Assembly: GCA_018818365.1 (NCBI GenBank)
Contig: JAHISH010000122.1
Coordinates: forward strand, 1 to 5,508
DNA length: 5,508 nucleotides
Origin: Candidatus Omnitrophota bacterium
GTDB taxonomy: Bacteria; Omnitrophota; Gorgyraeia; Gygaellales; Profunditerraquicolaceae
Direction: 5' to 3'
A program made the position numbers and the translations under genes. The notes below the pieces were generated by a model. It worked only from the letters and a program-made list of their open reading frames with translations, had not been told where the DNA came from and searched no databases. Shown piece by piece: positions 1-5,263 of this stretch (within the stretch, counting starts at the first letter, position 1; each line of letters starts with the position of its first letter).

Positions 1-6
1 GGAAGA

Positions 7-678
7 ATGCTTAGACATTTAGATGAAGAGTTAAAGGAGTTGCACAAGGAAATTTTGAAGATGGGCGTCTTTGCGCAAGAGGCGATCTTTAAGTCCATAG
101 AAGCCCTTAAAAACCGCGATAAAGCCCAGGCCCAGGAGGTCATTACCACTGACGCCAAGGTCGATTCGTTGGAACTTCAGATTGACGAGAAGTGCATTGA
201 TTTAATCGCCCGCTATCAGCCGATGGCGGGGGATTTACGCTTTATCACGACGGGAATGAAGATAAACGCGGAATTAGAGCGTATTACAGACCTGGCAGTT
301 GATATTGCAGAGCGAGTCTTAGAATTAGTGGACAAGCCTCTGCTTAAGCCGCTGATCGATATTCCGAAATTGTCGATCATTGCCCAAGGAATGGTGCGCG
401 ACTGCATCGATGCGTTTATCAAAAAGGATGTTTCTTTGGCTAAAAAAGTGGTTCTTACCGATCCCGAGGCGGATACCTTGCGCAATTTGGTTTCTGATGA
501 ATTGATAAATGATTATATGGCCAAAGACGGAAAGACTGCTGACCGCGCGGTTCCTCTTTTATTGATCGCCAGGCACCTTGAGCGCATATGCGACCATACC
601 ACTAATATAGCTGAAGCAGTAGTCTATATGGTAGAAGGTACTGTAATCCGCCACCATCCTGAAAAACTACAAGGATAA
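7..678 (+). CDS. phoU: PhoU family phosphate-signalling regulator
   Basis: PhoU is a cytoplasmic helical protein that links the PstSCAB phosphate transporter to the PhoR sensor kinase and damps phosphate uptake and Pho regulon expression. The 223-residue protein has the family's usual length and shows its two three-helix-bundle repeats. Each repeat carries the metal-binding E-x-x-x-D signature: E91-R-I-T-D95 in the first and E192-R-I-C-D196 in the second. The QPMAGDLRFI stretch (71-80) is also typical. The N-terminus (MLRHLDEELKEL) aligns with the normal start of PhoU, so ATG 7 is preferred. The reading frame is open to the window edge, and the purine run at 1-6 is too close to be a good ribosome site, so an upstream start cannot be excluded. 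In most genomes phoU follows pstB, and the left neighbour may be a pst gene, though this is inference. The 86-nt gap and strong promoter downstream suggest phoU is not part of the nadE operon. Confidence 0.95.
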   Translation: MLRHLDEELKELHKEILKMGVFAQEAIFKSIEALKNRDKAQAQEVITTDAKVDSLELQIDEKCIDLIARYQPMAGDLRFITTGMKINAELERITDLAVDIAERVLELVDKPLLKPLIDIPKLSIIAQGMVRDCIDAFIKKDVSLAKKVVLTDPEADTLRNLVSDELINDYMAKDGKTADRAVPLLLIARHLERICDHTTNIAEAVVYMVEGTVIRHHPEKLQG

Positions 679-688
679 GCTTGCATTT

Positions 689-725
689 TACCGGCCAATA
701 TCTCCTTGACCCTCCTAAGCCGGTA
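689..725. repeat. 7-bp inverted repeat flanking the -35 box
   Basis: TACCGGC (689-695) and GCCGGTA (719-725) are perfect inverted copies separated by 23 bp, with centres 30 bp apart, about three helical turns. The -35 hexamer (706-711) sits in the middle, and the right arm falls in the promoter spacer. This is the geometry of an operator for a dimeric or tetrameric DNA-binding protein. The Lrp-type protein encoded two genes downstream is an obvious but unproven candidate. As RNA made by readthrough from phoU it could form a long-looped hairpin, but no T-tract follows, so an intrinsic terminator is unlikely. A chance palindrome remains possible. Confidence 0.4.
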
Positions 726-734
726 GTATATAAT
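706..734 (+). promoter_or_regulatory. sigma70-type promoter of the nadE-glnA operon
   Basis: The -35 box TTGACC (706-711) and the -10 box TATAAT (729-734) are separated by exactly 17 bp. This matches the housekeeping consensus at 11 of 12 positions. Transcription should start near 741, giving a leader of roughly 24 nt before the ATG at 765. That leaves no room for a riboswitch or attenuator. It is the only strong promoter seen ahead of the five-gene run, so it probably drives the whole operon. Confidence 0.8.
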
Positions 735-764
735 TAACTGATAACGTGAGGTTTATATCTTTTT

Positions 765-1481
765 ATGAAAGTGAAAATTATCCGTTGGATACAGGGGCAA
801 GTGCGTTCCTCGAAAGCCCAAGGCATTGTCATGGGACTCTCCGGAGGGATTGATTCTAGTGTCGTTGCCGCATTGTCACGTAAGGCAGTAGGCAAAGAAA
901 AGTTTTTGGGCCTTATTTTACCCTGCCATAGCAATAGCCAAGATTACCAGGACGCAAAACTCTTCGCACGAAAGTTTGGCATACGCACCAAAGTGATAGA
1001 TTTGACAAAGACTTATGATGCACTACTTAAGGTGCTTCCTTCTGCCGGGAGTTTGGCGCGGTCTAATCTTAAACCGCGTTTACGCATGTTAGTATTATAT
1101 TATTATGCCAATAAATTTAATTACTTGGTCTGTGGTACGGGTAATAGATCAGAGCTGCTCGTCGGTTACTTTACCAAACACGGTGACGGGGCAGTAGACC
1201 TTCTGCCCATAGGTAATCTATTTAAGAAACAAGTAGTCTCTCTCGCGAAAGAATTATCGATTCCTGAGCGGATTATTCAAAAAGCCCCGTCTGCAGGGCT
1301 TTGGCAAGGTCAGACTGATGAATCCGAAATGGGGATTTCCTATGCAGAATTGGATGGGATCTTAGAATCCCTCGTTTTGGGTAAAAGGAGCAGTTCTTCA
1401 AATAAAAAAATCACAAAGGTCCGCATGATGCAGGATCGTTCTGCGCATAAACGGGCTTTGCCCGCGATTTACAATCCATAG
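765..1481 (+). CDS. nadE: NH3-dependent NAD+ synthetase
   Basis: The enzyme catalyses the last step of NAD biosynthesis: deamido-NAD, ATP and ammonia give NAD, AMP and pyrophosphate. It is a cytosolic homodimer of the N-type ATP pyrophosphatase fold. The PP-loop SGGIDSS is at residues 26-32, the NLKPRLRM element at 101-108, the GTGNRSELLVGYFTKHGDG block at 124-142, and the PSAGLWQGQTDE element at 175-186. At 238 residues it is a synthetase domain only. The N-terminal nitrilase-like glutaminase domain of glutamine-dependent enzymes is absent, so free ammonia is the expected nitrogen donor. The start at ATG 765 leaves a normal short N-terminus before the PP-loop. A modest GTGAGG ribosome site at 746-751 lies 13 nt upstream, a rather long spacing. 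It is the first gene of the operon and is followed after 8 nt by the Lrp-type gene. Confidence 0.94.
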   Translation: MKVKIIRWIQGQVRSSKAQGIVMGLSGGIDSSVVAALSRKAVGKEKFLGLILPCHSNSQDYQDAKLFARKFGIRTKVIDLTKTYDALLKVLPSAGSLARSNLKPRLRMLVLYYYANKFNYLVCGTGNRSELLVGYFTKHGDGAVDLLPIGNLFKKQVVSLAKELSIPERIIQKAPSAGLWQGQTDESEMGISYAELDGILESLVLGKRSSSSNKKITKVRMMQDRSAHKRALPAIYNP

Positions 1482-1485
1482 GAGG
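1480..1485 (+). promoter_or_regulatory. strong ribosome binding site overlapping the nadE stop
   Basis: AGGAGG sits across the last two bases of the nadE TAG stop codon and lies 4 nt before the ATG at 1490. It fixes the start of the Lrp-type gene and places its translation directly behind terminating nadE ribosomes. Confidence 0.8.
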
Positions 1486-1489
1486 ATTC

Positions 1490-1975
1490 ATGAACGAAAT
1501 CATTGAAATCTTAGAGAAAGATGCGCGTACTTCTCCGGAAGATATTGCCAAGATGCTCAAAAAAAAGCCTGCTGCCATTAAAGAGGCAATAAAGAAGATG
1601 GAGAAGGAAGGGATCATCCTTAAATATAAGACCGTGGTCAATCCGGATCTGGTGAAGGAAGAAGCTCCCCGCGTACGCGCCTTGATCGAAGTCAGCATTA
1701 CTCCTCAGAAAGATTTGGGGTTTGATCGGATCGCAGAACGCATTTATTCCTTTCCTGAAGTCTCCAGTTGCTATCTTGTTTCAGGTACCTATGATCTTCT
1801 TCTCATCGTAGAAGGAAAGGACCTGCATACGGTGGCGCGTTTTGTGGCAGAAAAACTTTCGCCTCTTGAGAACGTGAAGGGGACGGCAACGCATTTTCTG
1901 CTTAAGAAATATAAGGAAGACGGAGTGATCTTAAAACATAGAGAAGAGAATAAAAGGATTGCAATAACGTATTAG
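1490..1975 (+). CDS. Lrp/AsnC family transcriptional regulator
   Basis: This 161-residue protein has the standard Lrp/AsnC layout and length. An N-terminal winged helix-turn-helix spans about residues 2-52, with the recognition region near SPEDIAKMLKKKPAAIKEAI at 15-34. It is followed by an alpha/beta RAM domain at about 62-140 that forms dimers or octamers and binds an amino-acid effector. The segment VSGTYDLLLIVEG (97-109) matches the conserved glycine/YD strand at the RAM ligand interface. Such proteins commonly regulate adjacent amino-acid metabolism genes and themselves. The next gene is an aminotransferase starting on the last base of this stop codon. The pair resembles YugG-YugH (AlaR-AlaT) of Bacillus subtilis, in which the Lrp-type protein activates the alanine aminotransferase gene. 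Alanine or another neutral amino acid is therefore a plausible effector, though the sequence does not show this. The C-terminal tail after the RAM domain is lysine- and glutamate-rich. Confidence 0.9.
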   Translation: MNEIIEILEKDARTSPEDIAKMLKKKPAAIKEAIKKMEKEGIILKYKTVVNPDLVKEEAPRVRALIEVSITPQKDLGFDRIAERIYSFPEVSSCYLVSGTYDLLLIVEGKDLHTVARFVAEKLSPLENVKGTATHFLLKKYKEDGVILKHREENKRIAITY

Positions 1976-3132
1976 TGATGAAAGATCGAGTTTCTAAAAA
2001 AGTAAAAGACATGCAGCCTTCAGGTATCCGGGCATTCTTTGACTTAGTACTGGGAATGAAGGATGTCATTTCTCTTGGTGTCGGAGAGCCTGATTTCGTC
2101 ACCCCCTGGCAGATACGTGAGGCAGGCATCTATTCGCTTGAAGAGGGGTTTACTTCCTATACTTCGAACAAGGGATTGATGAAATTACGATTATCCATTT
2201 CTCGTTACCTGAAGAATAAAACCGGGGTGCAGTATTGCCCTGATGAAGAAATCCTGATTACCGTAGGAGTAAGTGAAGCGGTGGACTTGGCATTACGAAC
2301 ATTAGTAGAACCCGGGGATAAAGTTTTGATTCCCAGCCCTAGCTATGTCTCGTACGCTCCGCTTACCGAATTATTGGGCGCGGAGGCAGTGCGTATCGAT
2401 ACCGGAAAGAACAACTTTAAATTGACTCCTAAAGAATTAGAAAAACATATCGATCCGCGCACTAAACTGATGATCTTTAATTACCCTGCCAATCCAACAG
2501 GGACTTCCTATACCAAGAAGGAATTAAAGGAGATTAATAGAGTTCTTCTGAAACATTCGGTCTTTTGTATTACCGATGAGGTCTATGGTGATTTGACCTA
2601 TGACTTTGAGCATACGCATTTTGCATCATTGGCCGGCGCGCAAAAGAATACTCTTTATCTTGATGGTTTCTCAAAGAGTTATGCCATGACCGGTTGGAGG
2701 ATAGGGTTTGCCTGTGGCCCCAAAGATATTATTGCGGGCATGACCAAGATCCATCAATATACGATCATGTGCGTTTCGATTACTGCGCAGATGGCAGCAT
2801 GCGAAGCACTTCAGAGCGGAAGAAGTGCGGTTGAAGAGATGAAACGTGAGTACCGCAGGCGCAGAGAGCTAATCGTTGATGGGTTGCAGAAGATGGGGTT
2901 GGATTGCCTGAAACCTGACGGTGCATTCTATGTCTTTCCTTGTGTAAAGAAAACAGGAATGAACGCAATGCAGTTTGCAGAGGGGCTGTTAAAGACGCAG
3001 AAAGTAGCAGTAGTCCCCGGGACCGCGTTTGGACCGCACTATGAAAATTATATACGCATTTCCTATGCGTCGAGTATAGAGAATCTTAAAGAGGCCCTCG
3101 TCAGAATGAAGGCCTTCTTACAGCGGAGGTAA
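1975..3132 (+). CDS. PLP-dependent class I aminotransferase, probably alanine aminotransferase-like (AlaT/YugH type)
   Basis: This is a fold-type I aminotransferase that moves amino groups between an amino acid and a 2-oxo acid using pyridoxal phosphate. Its 385 residues are normal for subgroup I-gamma. Visible motifs are SLGVGEPDF (33-41), the SYTSNKG substrate-side loop (61-67), the NYPANPTG strand with Asn173, ITDEVYGDL with Asp201 and Tyr204 for the cofactor ring, and SKSYAMTGWRIG with the Schiff-base lysine Lys234. RISYA carries Arg361, which holds the substrate carboxylate. The N-terminal PSGIRAFFDL segment and the pairing with an Lrp gene resemble B. subtilis AlaT (YugH), so alanine:2-oxoglutarate transamination is the best guess. 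Aspartate or broader specificity cannot be excluded. The start is either GTG 1975, overlapping the previous TAG by one base, or ATG 1978 directly after it. Neither has a well-spaced Shine-Dalgarno sequence, so translation is probably coupled to the Lrp gene. Confidence 0.92.
   Translation: MMKDRVSKKVKDMQPSGIRAFFDLVLGMKDVISLGVGEPDFVTPWQIREAGIYSLEEGFTSYTSNKGLMKLRLSISRYLKNKTGVQYCPDEEILITVGVSEAVDLALRTLVEPGDKVLIPSPSYVSYAPLTELLGAEAVRIDTGKNNFKLTPKELEKHIDPRTKLMIFNYPANPTGTSYTKKELKEINRVLLKHSVFCITDEVYGDLTYDFEHTHFASLAGAQKNTLYLDGFSKSYAMTGWRIGFACGPKDIIAGMTKIHQYTIMCVSITAQMAACEALQSGRSAVEEMKREYRRRRELIVDGLQKMGLDCLKPDGAFYVFPCVKKTGMNAMQFAEGLLKTQKVAVVPGTAFGPHYENYIRISYASSIENLKEALVRMKAFLQRR
3125..3129 (+). promoter_or_regulatory. 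ribosome binding site for glnA inside the aminotransferase end
   Basis: GGAGG lies within the final codons of the aminotransferase gene, 5 nt before the ATG at 3135. It is the best-spaced ribosome site in the operon, consistent with high demand for glutamine synthetase, and it supports the chosen glnA start. Confidence 0.75.
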
Positions 3133-3134
3133 GT

Positions 3135-4466
3135 ATGGCAAAGAAGACGAAACAAGAGATATTGAAGTTGGTCAAAGAACATAAAGTGAAATTCGTGCGC
3201 CTTTTGTTTACCGACGTTTTGGGGTTCTTAAAAGGCTTTGCGATTACCACTGACGAATTGGAAGGGGCACTCGAAGAAGGCATGGGGTTTGACGGTTCTT
3301 CCATCGAGGGGTTTGCGCGTATCGAAGAATCCGATATGATTGCCAGGCCTGACCTATCCAGCTTTGCGATTATTCCTTGGCGTTCACATGAGAGCCATAC
3401 CGTCGCCAGGATGTTTTGCGATATCTATGAGCCAAGCGGCAAGCCCTTTGAAGGAGACCCCCGTTTTGTCCTCAAACGCAATTTAGCCAAGGCAAAAGAA
3501 AAGGGCTTTACCTACTATGTGGGCCCGGAGCTGGAGTATTTCTACTTCGCTAATTCCCAAACGCCGCAACCTTTGGATCAAGGGGGGTATTTTGACCTGG
3601 TGCCGTTAGATGTCGCCCAGGACTTGCGCCGCGATACTATTCTTACCTTGCAGTCGTTGGGGATCAGGGTTGAATACAGCCATCATGAAGTAGCGATGAG
3701 CCAGCATGAAATCGACCTGCGCTATGCCGATGCCTTGACGATGGCAGATAACGTGATGACCTACCGGTTAGTGGTTAAGGAGATCGCCCGTCAGCACGGG
3801 GTCTATGCGACCTTTATGCCCAAGCCTATTCACGGGATCAATGGCTCAGGGATGCATGTGCACCAGTCGCTTTTTAAGGGTGAGAAGAATGCGTTCTTCG
3901 ATGTCAAAGACAGGTACCATCTTTCCGAGATAGGCAAATCCTATACGGCGGGATTATTGCGCCATGCCCAGGAGATTACTTCAGTGACCAGCCAATGGGT
4001 TAATTCGTATAAGCGATTGGTTCCTGGGTATGAAGCGCCGGTATACATCTGTTGGGCGAATATGAATCGTTCTGCCCTTATCCGTGTACCGATGTATAAG
4101 CCAGGGAAAGAAAAAGCCACGCGTATCGAATACCGTTCGCCGGACCCTTCCTGTAATCCGTATCTTGCGTTCTCTGTGATGTTGGCTGCAGGGCTGGAGG
4201 GGATCCAGAAGAAATTCAAGTTAGCACCTCCTGCGAATGACAATATTTATCATATGACCCAGCGAGAACGGGAAATCGCAGGGATTTCTTCTCTTCCCGA
4301 AGACCTATGGGAAGCCATTAAGATCACCGAAAAGAGCAAGGTTGTAAGAGAGTCCTTGGGAGAAAAGGTTTTTGAACACTTTATCCGTAACAAGAAGATG
4401 GAGTGGGATGAGTATAAATCTCAGGTAACCCAATACGAAATAAATAAATATCTTCCTATCCTCTAA
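3135..4466 (+). CDS. glnA: Glutamine synthetase, type I-alpha
   Basis: The enzyme condenses glutamate and ammonia with ATP to glutamine, the main entry of ammonia under nitrogen limitation. It acts as a cytosolic dodecamer. The beta-grasp domain spans about residues 15-100, with FDGSSIEGF at 52-60. The catalytic domain follows. Metal- and substrate-site glutamates are in GPELEYF (Glu132, Glu134), HHEVA (Glu185) and QHEID (Glu192). The ATP signature KPIHGINGSGMHVHQS is at 230-245. NRSALIRVP (311-319) and RIEYRSPDPSCNPYLAF (330-346) supply active-site arginines. At 443 residues, with only a short link between PELEYF and GGYFDL, it lacks the roughly 25-residue insert of the I-beta class. It should therefore not be controlled by adenylylation. 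Arg62 in the RIEESDM segment aligns with the B. subtilis residue tied to glutamine feedback inhibition, and Glu300 sits in the PGYEAP flap. The gene follows the aminotransferase by 2 nt and precedes the GAF-ANTAR gene by 3 nt. Confidence 0.97.
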   Translation: MAKKTKQEILKLVKEHKVKFVRLLFTDVLGFLKGFAITTDELEGALEEGMGFDGSSIEGFARIEESDMIARPDLSSFAIIPWRSHESHTVARMFCDIYEPSGKPFEGDPRFVLKRNLAKAKEKGFTYYVGPELEYFYFANSQTPQPLDQGGYFDLVPLDVAQDLRRDTILTLQSLGIRVEYSHHEVAMSQHEIDLRYADALTMADNVMTYRLVVKEIARQHGVYATFMPKPIHGINGSGMHVHQSLFKGEKNAFFDVKDRYHLSEIGKSYTAGLLRHAQEITSVTSQWVNSYKRLVPGYEAPVYICWANMNRSALIRVPMYKPGKEKATRIEYRSPDPSCNPYLAFSVMLAAGLEGIQKKFKLAPPANDNIYHMTQREREIAGISSLPEDLWEAIKITEKSKVVRESLGEKVFEHFIRNKKMEWDEYKSQVTQYEINKYLPIL

Positions 4467-4469
4467 TAC

Positions 4470-5207
4470 ATGGCGGTAAAAAAGAATAATACGAAAAAGG
4501 GATACCAGCTTTATATCAAACAGATTGAGGCGCTCTCGAAAGTAGCGAATCTCATTATTTCCGGGATGTATCTGGAAGAGCTCTTGCGTCTGATCGTGAG
4601 TGTCACCGCGGAGATTATGAATTCCAAGATTTCCTCGCTGATGCTCCTTGATCCTGAACGTAAGGAGTTGGTGATACGGGCAACCCAATCCGTCTCCGAA
4701 GAGTACAACAAAAAGCCTAATATGAAATTGGGCAACGGGATCGCCGGTAAAGTAGCGCTGGAGAATAAGCCGATTTGTGTCCTTGATATCAAAGAAGATC
4801 TGCGGTATTTGAATCGGGATATTGCTAAAAAAGAAGGGCTTTGTTCTCTGGCTAGTGTTCCTTTGGCGGTCAAAGGACGGGTCATCGGGGTCTTGAATTG
4901 CTATACTTCTAAAAGACATCAATTTACCAAACACGAACTTGATCTTCTCGCCGCGTTGGCCAACCAGGCGGCAATCGCGATCGAAAACGCAGAACTTGAT
5001 TTGAGGGCGCGTAGTGCCGAAGAGGCCCTTACCACCCGTAAGCTGGTAGAACGGGCAAAAGATATCCTTTCACAAGAGGCACATATTCTTCCTTCCGAAG
5101 CATACCGCTTGATACAAAAACAGAGTATGGATAGCCGTAAATCCATGCGGGAAGTTGCCGAAGCAATTATTATGGCGCAGGAGATAAAGAGTAAGGGCTC
5201 CAAGTAA
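4470..5207 (+). CDS. GAF-ANTAR protein, putative RNA-binding antitermination regulator
   Basis: This 245-residue cytoplasmic protein combines a sensor and an RNA-binding output domain. A GAF domain covers about residues 19-175: an N-terminal helix (IEALSKVANLIISGMYLEELL), a central KLGNGIAGKVALENKPICV segment (86-104), and a closing strand and helix with VPLAVKGRVIGVLNCY at 130-145. A helical linker leads to an ANTAR domain at about 183-236. Its typical landmarks are ALTTRKLVERAKDIL (186-200), LPSEAYRLI (207-215) and REVAEAII (227-234). Known ANTAR proteins (AmiR, NasR, EutV) bind paired hexaloop hairpins in nascent mRNA and prevent termination, often for nitrogen-related genes. The GAF ligand cannot be read from sequence. 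There is no receiver domain or phosphorylatable aspartate module, so direct small-molecule or redox sensing is more likely than two-component control. No Shine-Dalgarno sequence precedes ATG 4470, only 3 nt after the glnA stop, so translation is probably coupled to glnA. A nitrogen-related role is inferred from position. Confidence 0.88.
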   Translation: MAVKKNNTKKGYQLYIKQIEALSKVANLIISGMYLEELLRLIVSVTAEIMNSKISSLMLLDPERKELVIRATQSVSEEYNKKPNMKLGNGIAGKVALENKPICVLDIKEDLRYLNRDIAKKEGLCSLASVPLAVKGRVIGVLNCYTSKRHQFTKHELDLLAALANQAAIAIENAELDLRARSAEEALTTRKLVERAKDILSQEAHILPSEAYRLIQKQSMDSRKSMREVAEAIIMAQEIKSKGSK

Positions 5208-5208
5208 T

Positions 5209-5237
5209 TAAGGAGGGGAGTTTCTCCTTGACTTTTT
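5209..5237 (+). terminator. weak intrinsic terminator-like hairpin after the operon
   Basis: AAGGAG (5210-5215) pairs perfectly with CTCCTT (5224-5229). A flanking G-U pair at 5216/5223 leaves a six-base loop, and a U-G pair at 5209/5230 extends the base. After a short interruption (AC), a run of five T follows at 5233-5237. The stem is short and the T-run does not abut it, so termination may be partial. It is the only terminator candidate for the nadE to GAF-ANTAR operon. Its 3' arm merges with the -35 box of the next promoter. The AAGGAGG in the left arm also looks like a ribosome site but has no start codon at a usable distance. Confidence 0.45.
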
Positions 5238-5256
5238 GAGTAATTTTCGCTATTAA
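5228..5256 (+). promoter_or_regulatory. sigma70-type promoter giving a predicted leaderless mRNA
   Basis: TTGACT (5228-5233), a 17-bp spacer and TATTAA (5251-5256) form a -35/-10 pair matching the consensus at 5 of 6 and 4 of 6 positions. Initiation about 7 nt beyond the -10 box falls at about 5263, on or one base before the ATG at 5264. No Shine-Dalgarno sequence lies near this ATG. Both facts agree with a leaderless transcript. The -35 box overlaps the preceding terminator-like hairpin. Confidence 0.6.
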
Positions 5257-5263
5257 ATAAGAT

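Noticed and set aside
216..485. Minus-strand open frame inside phoU
   Set aside because: It lies entirely within a confident gene, has no family resemblance, and has no ribosome site noticed upstream.
688..726. The TACCGGC/GCCGGTA repeat as an intrinsic terminator for phoU
   Set aside because: The loop is 23 nt, the stem only 7 bp, and no T-run follows the right arm.
741..764. Riboswitch or leader attenuator ahead of nadE
   Set aside because: The predicted leader is only about 24 nt, too short for any known aptamer plus expression platform.
4305..4934. Long minus-strand open frame (209 codons) opposite the glnA end and GAF-ANTAR start
   Set aside because: It crosses two well-supported genes on the other strand, has no recognisable domain, and reads as a by-product of codon bias in those genes.
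5210..5216. AAGGAGG as a Shine-Dalgarno sequence for the TPR gene
   Set aside because: It lies 47 nt before the ATG at 5264, upstream of that gene's predicted transcription start. The only near start (TTG 5228) gives a three-codon frame. It is better explained as a hairpin arm.
5183..5230. Possible ANTAR two-hexaloop target: GAG-TAAGGG-CTC (5189-5200) followed by the AAGGAG hairpin with a six-base loop GGAGTT (5217-5222)
   Set aside because: Both loops have six bases and G at position 4, but neither has the required A at position 1. The first stem has only 3 bp and lies inside the coding end of the GAF-ANTAR gene.
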